Positions 1 to 7,004 are shown, counted from the stretch's first letter. The stretch is DNA of 11,205 nucleotides from an uncultured Oscillospiraceae bacterium (GCA_934635545.1 CAKTZN010000047.1:1-11205), one strand, 5' to 3'. The notes: generated by a model from the sequence alone, not told the origin. A program made the numbers and translations.

Positions 1-2
1 CC

Positions 3-191
3 AACACCTACTTCGACGACATGATGAGCATGTACTTCTCCCCCAAGATGATGCAGGACGTCATCGACAAGGGTCTGCAGTACCTGTCCGGCGACTGGAG
101 CTATGAGGTCGGCTCCGGTGAGTATCAGCCCACCTGGATCGTTGGCCGTGACAACGTCACCCAGTACGAGGGCTTCAAGGGCCACGCCTAA
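3..191 (+). CDS. 3' end of a probable ABC-transporter substrate-binding protein (partial)
   Basis: Only the last 62 residues are visible, in frame from base 3 to the TAA at 189-191. The segment reads NTYFDDMMSMYFSPKMM at its start and ends YEGFKGHA. It is aromatic-rich, has no membrane segment and looks like the C-terminal lobe of an extracytoplasmic solute-binding protein. The main support is position: a sugar-type ABC ATPase and permease follow on the same strand, and such operons normally begin with the binding protein. The exact family (for example the DUF3798 lipoproteins or the BMP/sugar-binding type) cannot be settled from this tail. The substrate is unknown. Codon use matches the two downstream genes, which fits a single ancestral operon. 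Confidence 0.6.
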   Translation, partial: NTYFDDMMSMYFSPKMMQDVIDKGLQYLSGDWSYEVGSGEYQPTWIVGRDNVTQYEGFKGHA

Positions 192-216
192 GCTGTAACG
201 CGGCTCTGCCATTTGC

Positions 217-248
217 GCGGGTGCAGGGGTTCACCCCCCTGCACCCGC
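217..248 (+). terminator. GC-rich hairpin between binding-protein and ATPase genes
   Basis: A 13-bp perfect stem (GCGGGTGCAGGGG, 217-229, with 236-248) closes a 6-nt loop and is followed only by ATTT, not a full T tract. A second hairpin follows at 258-275 (7-bp stem GGAGACG/CGTCTCC, loop of 4). In importer operons such structures after the binding-protein gene often protect the upstream mRNA or partly terminate transcription, giving more binding protein than membrane parts. That role is inferred here. Confidence 0.6.
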
Positions 249-300
249 ATTTCCAAAGGAGACGGCCACGTCTCCAACCTGAAGCGAGGAGACAGCATCT

Positions 301-1800
301 ATGAACATCCTTGAAATGAATCATGTTTCCAAGGCATTCGGCGGCTCCAAGGCCCTGTCCGACATCCACCTGACGGTGGAGGAGGGCGAGATCCACGCGC
401 TGCTGGGCGAGAATGGCGCGGGCAAATCCACCCTGATGAACATTCTCACCGGCGTCATCCCCGCCGATGAGGGAAGCATAACCTTCTGCGGCAAGGACTA
501 TCCGGCACCCACCATCCACCAGATGGAGGCCGCCGGCATCGCCTTTGTCCACCAGGAACTGAACGTGATCAACGACCTGACGGTGGCGGACAACATCTTT
601 CTCTGCCGCGAGCTGACCAGATTCGGCCTGCTGCGGGATAAGGAGCAGGTGGCCCGCGCCCGGCAGCTTTTTGAAGACCTGGGCGTGGACATCGATCCCA
701 CCGCCATGGTCAGCGAACTGAAAACCAGCGAAAAGCAGCTTTTGGAGATCTGCCGCGCCCTGTATGCCGACGCGAAGCTGCTGATCCTGGACGAGCCCAC
801 CACGGCCCTGTCCAACAACGAGATCGACCATCTTTTCGGCATACTCAAAAAACTGAAAGCACAGGGGAAATCCTTCATCTTCATCTCCCACAAAATGCCG
901 GAGATCTTTGCCATCGCCGACCGCTATACGGTGCTGCGCAACGGTGAATTCATTTCCTCAGGTTATATAAAGGATACCAACCCCCACGCCATCACCTCCG
1001 ACATGGTGGGCAGCACCTATGTGGACGCCGAGGTGTACGAGTCCCGCCCCCTGGGCGAACCGGTGCTGACGCTGAAGAGCCTCAGCGGCCATGGCTTCTC
1101 GGACATCGATATGACGGTGCGCAAGGGTGAGATCGTGGCCCTGACCGGTCTGGCGGGCTGCGGCGCCAGCGAGCTGCTGCAGACCCTGTTCGGCGCGCTT
1201 CCGATGGAGGGCGGCGAGATCCTGGTGAACGGAAAGTCCATCCACGGCCACTCCGTCAGGTTCATGAAGAACGGCGTGGGCATGCTGCCCGCCAACCGCA
1301 AGGAGAACTCCGTGGTGCCGGATATGAGCATCCTGGAGAACTTCTACCTGGCGGAGCACGAGGTGTCCCGCAACAAGCCCCTGATCCGGATGAAGGACGA
1401 GCTGAAGCGCTACGCCGATTATAAGGAGCTGCTGCACATCAAGGCCGAGGACAGTGCCCTGAACATCAGCTCTCTGTCCGGCGGCAACCAGCAGAAGGTG
1501 TTCATCGCCCGCTGGCTGAACATCGGCGCCGACGTGCTGCTGTTCGACAACCCCACCCAGGGCGTGGACGTGGGCGCCAAGGCCGAGATCTATAAGCTGA
1601 TGCTCAGCTTCGCCAAAGAGGGCAAGGCGGTCATCTTCAACACCCTGGAGATCCCGGAGATCCAGAAGGTGGCCGACCGCTGCATCGTGTTCTATGAGGG
1701 GCACATCGCCAAGACATTCCAGCATTCCGAGGTCAACGAGCATGACGTGATGCTCTATTCCACCAACGCGGTGGATACGCATGTGGAGGTAGCAAGATGA
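301..1800 (+). CDS. Sugar-type ABC importer ATPase with two nucleotide-binding domains (RbsA/MglA family)
   Basis: A 499-aa cytoplasmic ATPase of the ribose/galactose importer class, with two fused ABC domains that would energise the permease encoded next. Domain 1 has Walker A GENGAGKST (36-44), a degenerate signature around SELKTSEKQ (138-146), Walker B LLILDEPT (160-167) and H-loop His197. Domain 2 has a degenerate Walker A, GLAGCGASE (283-291), typical of this family, an intact signature LSGGNQQKV (392-400) and a Walker-B-like FDNPTQGVDVGAK from 415. There the usual catalytic Glu is Asn417. The length is normal for the family. The ATG at 301 follows AGGAG (287-291) at a 9-nt spacing. The stop overlaps the permease start by ATGA, implying translational coupling. 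The substrate cannot be read from the sequence; simple sugars, nucleosides and autoinducer-2 are all transported by relatives. Confidence 0.95.
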   Translation: MNILEMNHVSKAFGGSKALSDIHLTVEEGEIHALLGENGAGKSTLMNILTGVIPADEGSITFCGKDYPAPTIHQMEAAGIAFVHQELNVINDLTVADNIFLCRELTRFGLLRDKEQVARARQLFEDLGVDIDPTAMVSELKTSEKQLLEICRALYADAKLLILDEPTTALSNNEIDHLFGILKKLKAQGKSFIFISHKMPEIFAIADRYTVLRNGEFISSGYIKDTNPHAITSDMVGSTYVDAEVYESRPLGEPVLTLKSLSGHGFSDIDMTVRKGEIVALTGLAGCGASELLQTLFGALPMEGGEILVNGKSIHGHSVRFMKNGVGMLPANRKENSVVPDMSILENFYLAEHEVSRNKPLIRMKDELKRYADYKELLHIKAEDSALNISSLSGGNQQKVFIARWLNIGADVLLFDNPTQGVDVGAKAEIYKLMLSFAKEGKAVIFNTLEIPEIQKVADRCIVFYEGHIAKTFQHSEVNEHDVMLYSTNAVDTHVEVAR

Positions 1801-2903
1801 ACAAGAAAAACAGCTTCGGCACCGTTGCCGGAAGGATCTGGTCGCAGTACAGCTTTATCTTCGTGTTCCTGATCATCATGGTGGGCTATGCCTTCACCAT
1901 CCAGGCCAACGGCAACACCTTCAAGTGGAGCCATGTGGTGGCCGTCCTGGGCAGCCAGAATACCTGTATCGTGGGCTCCATGGCCCTGGGTATGGCCCTG
2001 GTCATCATCACCGGACAGATCGACCTGTCCATCGGCTCGGCCCTGGTGCTGTGTACCGGCGTCACCATCATGGTGTTCAACGTTACCAACTCCATCCTGC
2101 TGATGATCCTGGCCGCCCTGGTCAGCGGCGCCCTGTGCGGCGCCATCAACGGCGTGCTGGCCGGCTGCGCCAAGATGCCCCCCTTCGTGGTCACCCTGGG
2201 CACCATGCTGATCTACCGCTCCATCACGCTGTCGGTGGTGCGTTCCATCGACCCGGCCATCAGCGGCTCCTCCTCCAGCCAGTTTGCCATGATCAGCGAC
2301 AACAGCAACTATGAGTTCCTGCGGATGAAGTTCGGCACCGGCAAGCTGTCTCTGGGCGCCTTCTCCATCCCCTACATCACCTTTGTGTTCGTGCTGATGG
2401 TGATCCTCTTCGTCCTGCTGGCCAACAAGACCAAGTACGGCAAGAGCGTCTACGCCGTGGGCTCCAATGAGAAGAGCGCCCGCCTGGCGGGCATCAACAC
2501 CACCTGGGTCAAGGTGTCCGTGTTCATCATCACCGGCTTGATGGTGGGCGTGGCCAGTATCATCCAGGCCTGCAAGATCGGCAACGTGACCCCCGCCTCC
2601 TCCGGCCAGAGCTATGAGATGTACGCCATCGCGGCGGTGGTCCTGGCGGGCGTCAATATGGCAGGCGGCCGCGGCAAGGTGTTCGGCGTGCTGTTCGGCG
2701 CCCTGTCCTATACCACCATCAACTTCATCATCGTGTCCATCCCCTCCCTCAGCGTGGATATCCAGGACACCTTCCAGGGTCTGGTGCTGATCATCGTCAT
2801 CCTGATCCAGACCATCGGCCCCGTCATCAAGGAGAGCATCCAGCGGGCCAGAAAGCGCCGCCGCGCCGTCCCTGTCAGTGCAGAGGAAAATACGGTACAA
2901 TAA
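1797..2903 (+). CDS. ABC importer permease, RbsC/MglC (BPD_transp_2) family
   Basis: A 368-aa very hydrophobic integral membrane protein with about 8-10 predicted membrane segments. The family hallmark GQIDLSIGS is at 73-81. The cytoplasmic coupling region has the pattern YAVGSNEKSARLAGI, and near the C-terminus is the conserved GGRGKVFGVLFGAL. It would form the channel, probably as a homodimer, with the ATPase encoded upstream, whose stop codon overlaps this start (ATGA, 1797-1800). The C-terminal tail is basic (RARKRRR) and cytoplasmic. The stop codon TAA (2901-2903) lies inside the first unit of an 11-bp tandem repeat, so the last codons (V-Q) are part of that repeat. The length is slightly above that of E. 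coli RbsC. The family is certain; the substrate is not. Confidence 0.94.
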   Translation: MNKKNSFGTVAGRIWSQYSFIFVFLIIMVGYAFTIQANGNTFKWSHVVAVLGSQNTCIVGSMALGMALVIITGQIDLSIGSALVLCTGVTIMVFNVTNSILLMILAALVSGALCGAINGVLAGCAKMPPFVVTLGTMLIYRSITLSVVRSIDPAISGSSSSQFAMISDNSNYEFLRMKFGTGKLSLGAFSIPYITFVFVLMVILFVLLANKTKYGKSVYAVGSNEKSARLAGINTTWVKVSVFIITGLMVGVASIIQACKIGNVTPASSGQSYEMYAIAAVVLAGVNMAGGRGKVFGVLFGALSYTTINFIIVSIPSLSVDIQDTFQGLVLIIVILIQTIGPVIKESIQRARKRRRAVPVSAEENTVQ

Positions 2904-2981
2904 CGGCATATATAAGGTACAATAACGGTACATAAGGGGTACATAAAAGGTGCAATAACGGTGCGTAAAAGGTACAATAAC
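2894..2981. repeat. 11-bp tandem repeat, 8 units
   Basis: Eight head-to-tail 11-bp units start at 2894, 2905, 2916, 2927, 2938, 2949, 2960 and 2971, most beginning GGTAC or GGTGC. Two unit types are visible. Type A is GGTACAATAAC (2894, 2916, 2971, and 2949 with one change). Type B is GGTACATAAAA-like (2905, 2927, 2938, 2960). They largely alternate (A-B-A-B-B-A-B-A), giving a higher-order 22-bp period. The array starts within the permease stop codon and ends just before the terminator. Its function is unknown. Confidence 0.9.
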
Positions 2982-3008
2982 GCCCATAATGCACCCCATA
3001 AACCCATG

Positions 3009-3038
3009 AAAAAAGCCACCCATTCGGGTGGCTTTTTT
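3009..3038. terminator. Bidirectional intrinsic terminator
   Basis: A 7-bp stem GCCACCC (3015-3021) / GGGTGGC (3026-3032) with loop ATTC is flanked by six A on the left and six T on the right. It therefore works as a rho-independent terminator on both strands. It separates the + strand importer operon from the convergent - strand sigma-factor fragment and should end transcription of both. Confidence 0.93.
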
Positions 3039-3053
3039 ACGTGGGGTGCCCAC

Positions 3054-3416
3054 TTACCAGTATTCCCGCAGCGCCTCCTCCAGCTTTCCCAGCGCCTTCT
3101 TCTCGATGCGGGAGACATAGCTGCGGCTGATGTGATAGGTGGCGGCCACCTGCCGCTGGGTCTGGGGCACCCGGCCCTCCAAGCCGTAGCGGCGGCGGAT
3201 GATGTCGGCTTCCCGCTCCGTCAGCCGCTCAGCCACCAGGCGGCGCACCAGCGCCCGGTCGTCCTTGTCCTGCAGGTCCTCCAGCATGGTGTCGCTTTTG
3301 CCCACCACGTCGCCGATGGACAGCTCCGCCCCGTCGCCGTCGGTCTCAATGGCCTCGTTGAGGGACACCTCCCCCTGCAGCTTCTTCGTCCGGCGGAAGT
3401 ACATGAGGATCTCATT
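3054..3416 (-). CDS. sigK: 3' half of a split sporulation sigma-factor gene (SigK/SigE type)
   Basis: From the N-E codons at 3416 the frame reads NEILMYFRRTKK, the end of sigma region 2 as in SigK/SigE (family pattern RCIENEILM). An EVSLNEAIETDGDG stretch (region 3) follows, then region 4 with LTEREADIIRRRYGL and the -35-binding helix-turn-helix TQRQVAATYHISRSYVSRIEKKALGKL. Only about 120 residues are present; regions 1.2 to 2.3, which bind core RNA polymerase and the -10 element, are absent, so this piece cannot be a working sigma factor alone. The frame stays open only to 3428 before a TAG. The internal ATG at 3404 has no ribosome site at a usable distance. The abutting recombinase gene points to a sigK gene split by a skin-like element, with the 5' half expected beyond the right edge on the same strand. 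SigK rather than SigE is inferred from the interruption site. Confidence 0.85.
   Translation of the reverse strand, partial: NEILMYFRRTKKLQGEVSLNEAIETDGDGAELSIGDVVGKSDTMLEDLQDKDDRALVRRLVAERLTEREADIIRRRYGLEGRVPQTQRQVAATYHISRSYVSRIEKKALGKLEEALREYW
3412..3416 (-). other. Putative recombination core (attachment site) AATGA in sigK
   Basis: On the - strand the pentamer AATGA encodes the Asn and start of the Glu codon of the sigma motif NEILM and also contains the TGA stop of the recombinase. As I recall it, AATGA is the 5-bp crossover repeat of the Bacillus subtilis skin element at the same place in sigK. The partner copy should end the 5' half of sigK outside the window. The base at which recombination occurs is inferred, not shown. 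Confidence 0.65.
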
Positions 3417-5127
3417 CGCTATCCTCTCCTAACGGAATCATAGGTTGCTCGACAGGAGGCAAATCCGCCTCTCCATCCTCAGCAAACAGGTACACATAGG
3501 CGTTCTTTCCGTCCCATACAACTTTCTTGACGATAGTTCGCAACAGGCGTCGTTTTTCCTCCAGTGTTGCCGAATCCACCGCGCTGGCGAACGACTCAAT
3601 CATTTCCTGATGGAAGGCGAACTCCTGATTGAGCATCCGGCTCTGCTCGGTAAGGGCTTCCAACTCAGATAGTCTTGCCTGCTGGGCCTCGCTTTCGCGG
3701 TGCAGTTCGTCGATTTGCTCCATGACATACTTGGCAGAGGTCTCGCTGGCAACGGACAGGGATTCCACCAGCCGCTTGATACGGTCCTCGGTTTCCGTGT
3801 GCTTCTCTTTCAGCAGCGCCAGTTCCGCGTCGTAACCCTCCTTGTTGCCGCTGATAACCTTCTTGGTCTGCGCCAGCAGCCGGGCAAGGGTCTCTTTATC
3901 GGCGGACAGCTTGCGGATTTCCTCGATGATCTTGGCGTCCAGCGTGTTTCCGTTGCAGTTCTTCATGCCGCAAACAGTGCCGTGGCTGCGCTCCTTGGTG
4001 GAGCACATATAGGTGTAGATCAGCTCGCCGTCCGCCGTGCGGCGGTTGGTCAGCTTCGGGCGCATATAATCGCCGCACTCGCCGCACCGCAGCAGGCCGG
4101 ACAGCAGCGCCACGTTGCTGCGCGGTCTGCGGTAGCTCTTGGATTTGTTCACGTCCAGCATGGACTGCACCTGCACCCAGTCGCTGCCTGCGATGATGCC
4201 AGGATGCTTGCCAACTGCCACGATCCATTCCTCCATCGGGCGGATCTGGTTTGCCTTGCCGGGGCGCTGGAGGGTGCGGTTATACGCCATGATGCCGTGT
4301 TTGCCGTCGAATTCCGAGCGTTCGGCAAACAGGTCAACATTGTTTTCTTTCAGATACTGATACGCCGTCTCATCGGCAATCATGTAGACCGGATTGGTCA
4401 GAATGCCCCGGATGGCAAAGCGCGTGAACTGCTTGCCGCGTTTCGTAACGCAGCGGTGCTCCAAAAGGTACTGGTCGGTCTTGCTGAGAGAGCCGGTCTC
4501 CATGAACACGGAGAAAATCGTCTTGACCAGATGAATTTCCTCCGGAATGGGCTTCAGCTTGCAGGCTTTCTTCACCTTGCCGTCCACCGTCACGCTGGAC
4601 AGGCTCTCTGAGGCGTAGCCCGTGGGCGTCGTGCCGCCCAGCCAGCGCCCGGTCTTGGACAGCTCATGCATGTTGTCCCGGATACGCTCGGCAATGGTCT
4701 CCCGCTCCAGTTGGGAAAACACCGATGCGATATACATCATGGCGCGTCCCATCGGGGAGGACGTGTCGAACTGCTCCCGGATGGAAATGAAGTCAATGTG
4801 CCGGTCGCCCAAATCCTCGATGAGCTTCGCAAAGTCACCGATGTTGCGGCTGATTCGGTCAAGGCGGTAGACCACGATGGCCGCAAACGCGATCTTTTGC
4901 GAGTCCTTCATCATTTTCTTGAACTGCGGGCGCTCCAGATTGCCGCCGGAAAAGCCCTCGTCCTCATACACCAGTGCGTTTTCCGCCGCATCCTCGCCAA
5001 AGTGCATGGCAATATACTGGCGGCACAGCTCGATCTGGTTCTCGATGCTCTCGCCCTTGCCGGTGAATTTGGATTTGCGGGAGTAGATGACGTATTGCTT
5101 CGCCTGCGGCTTGTCTTTCGTTTTCAT
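3412..5127 (-). CDS. Large serine recombinase, SpoIVCA-like (candidate sigK element excisionase)
   Basis: A 571-aa large serine recombinase. The N-terminal catalytic domain has YSRKS, with Ser19 the likely nucleophile, then DEGFSGGNLERP (56-67), VYRLDRISRN (86-95) and the helix-E segment SQLERETIAERIR (138-150). The central recombinase domain runs to about residue 345. A zinc-ribbon-like segment follows with Cys348, Cys351, Cys375 and Cys386 or Cys391. A coiled coil covers about 430-500, and a short basic/aromatic module comes near 525-547. All parts expected for an active enzyme are present. The ATG at 5127 has GAGGTG (5133-5138) 5 nt upstream. The gene ends inside the sigma-factor fragment, so the likely job is precise excision that rejoins the sigma gene in the mother cell during sporulation, as SpoIVCA does. 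That role is inferred from position; many relatives mobilise conjugative elements instead. Confidence 0.93.
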   Translation of the reverse strand: MKTKDKPQAKQYVIYSRKSKFTGKGESIENQIELCRQYIAMHFGEDAAENALVYEDEGFSGGNLERPQFKKMMKDSQKIAFAAIVVYRLDRISRNIGDFAKLIEDLGDRHIDFISIREQFDTSSPMGRAMMYIASVFSQLERETIAERIRDNMHELSKTGRWLGGTTPTGYASESLSSVTVDGKVKKACKLKPIPEEIHLVKTIFSVFMETGSLSKTDQYLLEHRCVTKRGKQFTRFAIRGILTNPVYMIADETAYQYLKENNVDLFAERSEFDGKHGIMAYNRTLQRPGKANQIRPMEEWIVAVGKHPGIIAGSDWVQVQSMLDVNKSKSYRRPRSNVALLSGLLRCGECGDYMRPKLTNRRTADGELIYTYMCSTKERSHGTVCGMKNCNGNTLDAKIIEEIRKLSADKETLARLLAQTKKVISGNKEGYDAELALLKEKHTETEDRIKRLVESLSVASETSAKYVMEQIDELHRESEAQQARLSELEALTEQSRMLNQEFAFHQEMIESFASAVDSATLEEKRRLLRTIVKKVVWDGKNAYVYLFAEDGEADLPPVEQPMIPLGEDSE

Positions 5128-5164
5128 AGCGGCACCTCGCGTTATTCGTTAGGTTGGTAGATAT

Positions 5165-5193
5165 ATTATAACGGATTGGAATCTGTTTGAAAA
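5165..5193 (-). promoter_or_regulatory. Candidate promoter of the recombinase gene
   Basis: On the - strand a TATAAT lies at 5170-5165, with TTTTCA at 5193-5188 and a 17-bp spacer. It is 38 bp from the start codon. The -10 is perfect but the -35 is poor for a vegetative sigma factor. If the gene is sporulation-controlled, a SigE-type promoter would be expected instead; I could not identify one convincingly. Confidence 0.4.
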
Positions 5194-5197
5194 GGTG

Positions 5198-5559
5198 CCA
5201 AGAGAAGAATCTGAAAAAATTCCCGAGAAAAATGCTCTCGCTCTCCGATTTTTGAAAGTGTCGTTTTTCATGAAAAAGGCCTCTGTTTTGCCTCTCGGAT
5301 TTATTCCATAGGAAAACACCCACGCCCGCCTGCTTGCGGCGGTCTGAGAGGAAAAAACGGAGGCTTTCGCACCCTAAATGATGCAGTTTTGCGGGCATCG
5401 CTCATGCAAGCTGAAAATATGATTGATGAAATGAGCGATGGGTGCTATAAAGAACATTCTGTATTTCCGTTATCAACTGCATGCGCGTATTTTTACCTCA
5501 CGCTCTTTGTGCATCACTACTTGTCATACGTCAAGTCTATCTGATTTTGTGCCTATGTA
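5198..5559. other. Stretch without a recognised gene, upstream of the recombinase
   Basis: No protein family is recognised here. Visible structure includes a perfect 14-bp palindrome TTTTTCATGAAAAA (5264-5277) and a small GC-rich inverted repeat CCGCC/GGCGG (5326-5342). A + strand open frame runs from about 5341 to the TGA at 5542-5544. It contains an ATG at 5404 that would give 46 residues (MQAENMIDEMSDGCYKEHSV at the start), with no clear ribosome site. It could be a gene remnant or chance. Confidence 0.4.
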
Positions 5560-5597
5560 AAACCGCCGCCTCGTTTTTTCAGTCAGGGCGGCGGTTT
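5560..5597 (-). terminator. Terminator of the toxin-like operon
   Basis: An 11-bp stem AAACCGCCGCC (5560-5570) / GGCGGCGGTTT (5587-5597) begins 3 bp after the stop of the 165-aa gene. Read on the - strand it is followed by a short T run (GGTTTTAC), as expected of an intrinsic terminator. The 16-nt loop holds six A residues on that strand. Confidence 0.75.
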
Positions 5598-5599
5598 CG

Positions 5600-6097
5600 T
5601 TATAGATTGTTCGCTTTTTTCTCCCGATTCAAAATTCCGCGCAGAATTTGAACGCCTTTTTCCGTGTAGTCCTCCTCCTTGCTGCCGCTACTTTCCAGAA
5701 TCCGCTCAATGGCCTGTGCTGGATCCAGCGAATGATACGGATAATACAGCTTGCGAAGATTCTTCGGCTTCATTTGTTTATACACTTGTTTGCTGCTCTT
5801 TTCATAGGTGTATGTCCAGTATCGATACAGGTATCCCAGCCAATATAGTTCTTCTCGACCGTATCGTTCTTTTCCGTATGAAGTCGGGCCATATTGCGCC
5901 TCCACTTCATTAAAGATAGAGGTTACATCGCAAGCCTCCAGTAAGAAACCGTTCCGATCCATGCGGGCTGCAACCTCAGAATTCATAAATCTACGGATAA
6001 AAACAAGAGAACTGCATTGTGTCGCTGTGAGCGAATCTGCAAAAACCTCAGCTTGCAACGCACAGAGCTTCAATCCTTCTTCATCAATCTTCTTCAT
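5600..6097 (-). CDS. 165-aa protein paired with an ADP-ribosyltransferase-like gene (candidate antitoxin or partner)
   Basis: I recognise no named family with confidence. The protein is soluble, with no signal or membrane segment. It has a FIRRFMNSEVAARMD segment (29-43), then YGREELYWLGYLYRYWTYTYEKSSKQVYKQ (roughly 98-127) and LRKLYYPYHSLDPAQAIERIL (roughly 134-154). The aromatic-rich, conserved-looking blocks suggest a folded domain. Its ATG (6097-6095) overlaps the stop of the upstream HTH/DUF3990-like gene by ATGA, so the two are translationally coupled and probably made at a fixed ratio. That layout suggests a toxin-antitoxin or substrate-partner unit, with this protein the likely neutralising or accessory member. 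A strong hairpin terminator follows at once. Which of the two is toxic cannot be seen from the sequence. Confidence 0.7.
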   Translation of the reverse strand: MKKIDEEGLKLCALQAEVFADSLTATQCSSLVFIRRFMNSEVAARMDRNGFLLEACDVTSIFNEVEAQYGPTSYGKERYGREELYWLGYLYRYWTYTYEKSSKQVYKQMKPKNLRKLYYPYHSLDPAQAIERILESSGSKEEDYTEKGVQILRGILNREKKANNL

Positions 6098-6948
6098 ACC
6101 AGAATATCCTCAATATATTTCCCTTGCCCACGATATTGCCTACGCGCAATTTTGACCTTATCATTGCTGACTTTAGCATCCTCACTTCGAACAGAAATAT
6201 AGGCTTCTTTCTCTATGGACGCCAGATAGCATTTGCGCAGAATCTGAATTTGATCCGCCGCACACTGCGTCAGAAAAACATACTGGTTTCCCAGATTGGT
6301 AGCAGAGAGGCAGTGTTGACACTGGACATCCGTTATTTCCCCTTCAATAAAGCTGTCGATAATCTGAAACATCCGATTATCTGCAATCGGAGCTACCACA
6401 TAGTCAATTCCATTCAAACGATCCCGAATCCTCTGGATCATCGGATGTCGCTCATATGCTGTTAGCTTTCCACGGAAGAGTGCAATCATCAGCATCCAGT
6501 CCTGTTCTACCCCTAGCCGCAGCTCCTGCATACCCGTTTTTTCAAAATCCAGCATGTACAAACTCGCATGTGGGAAGTTAGAGACAAACATTGCTGACTG
6601 TTCCAGGCTTTCACCGCAATAGAATCCCTGACCGAAATCGTTGTTTTTTCTTGATTTTTCGATGGAAATGTTACCTGATATATCTGTTTTTGCTCCATGA
6701 AATAGAAGAACATGGTTCTCTAAACATTCTTCCCGAAACAACTGCTCCTTAATCTTATTCAAACGAATCCTCTTTTTAAACGCATATTCATATATTTTTT
6801 CCAGATTGGCGGGGGAAATTGCTTCCCCAGGCTCTTTCCAACGGGAGACTGTGCTATAACTTACCCCAATTTCGCTTGCAAATTCTTGAATCGTCATTTC
6901 TAATAGCGTCAGAATGACCTCAATATCCTCATATACTCGAAGCTCCAT
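6094..6948 (-). CDS. HTH plus DUF3990-like (ADP-ribosyltransferase-fold) protein, candidate toxin
   Basis: A 284-aa protein with two parts. Residues about 8-55 form a Cro/CI-like helix-turn-helix (MTIQEFASEIGVSYSTVSRW). From about 80 on it resembles DUF3990: LLFHGAK with His84, then NDFGQGFYCGESLEQSA with Tyr110, then DYVVAPIADNRMFQ (182-195) and acidic residues near 202-204. This H-Y-(E) layout resembles ADP-ribosyltransferase folds, so NAD-dependent modification of a target is a plausible but unproven activity. The ATG at 6948 is chosen because GAGGTGG lies 5-6 nt upstream; the GTG at 6957 would overlap that ribosome site. The HTH fused to the putative enzyme could bind the twin palindromes upstream and repress its own operon. 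The base composition is clearly more AT-rich than that of the recombinase gene. Confidence 0.8.
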   Translation of the reverse strand: MELRVYEDIEVILTLLEMTIQEFASEIGVSYSTVSRWKEPGEAISPANLEKIYEYAFKKRIRLNKIKEQLFREECLENHVLLFHGAKTDISGNISIEKSRKNNDFGQGFYCGESLEQSAMFVSNFPHASLYMLDFEKTGMQELRLGVEQDWMLMIALFRGKLTAYERHPMIQRIRDRLNGIDYVVAPIADNRMFQIIDSFIEGEITDVQCQHCLSATNLGNQYVFLTQCAADQIQILRKCYLASIEKEAYISVRSEDAKVSNDKVKIARRQYRGQGKYIEDILV

Positions 6949-6972
6949 ATAGCCCACCTCGTGCTTTATTTA

Positions 6973-7004
6973 AACTTGATTATAGCATATCGGATAAACA
7001 AGTT
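6973..7004. promoter_or_regulatory. 32-bp palindrome, copy 1 (candidate operator)
   Basis: The arms AACTTGATTAT and ATAAACAAGTT are inverted repeats with one mismatch around a core of AGCATATCGG. The site covers the -10 and most of the spacer of the operon promoter. It is nearly identical to copy 2. Confidence 0.8.

Noticed and set aside
2894..2981. CRISPR-like array
   Set aside because: The units are 11 bp and directly adjacent with no unique spacers, and no cas genes are present.
1755..3053. Long - strand frame of 432 codons opposite the permease
   Set aside because: The translation is dominated by His, Asp, Gly and Gln in low-complexity runs, typical of the antisense of a GC-rich gene. 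The permease on the other strand is a clear family member.
3054..3404. The sigma fragment as a complete small gene starting at the ATG at 3404
   Set aside because: There is no ribosome site at a usable distance, homology continues upstream of this Met to the AATGA junction, and sigma region 2 is missing, so it is a fragment of a split gene.
3700..4611. Long + strand frame of 303 codons opposite the recombinase
   Set aside because: It has no motifs, and the composition is that of a shadow of the serine recombinase.
4964..5398. - strand frame of 144 codons overlapping the recombinase 5' end
   Set aside because: Its second half is an out-of-frame reading of the recombinase gene, and its first half shows no recognisable domain or ribosome site.
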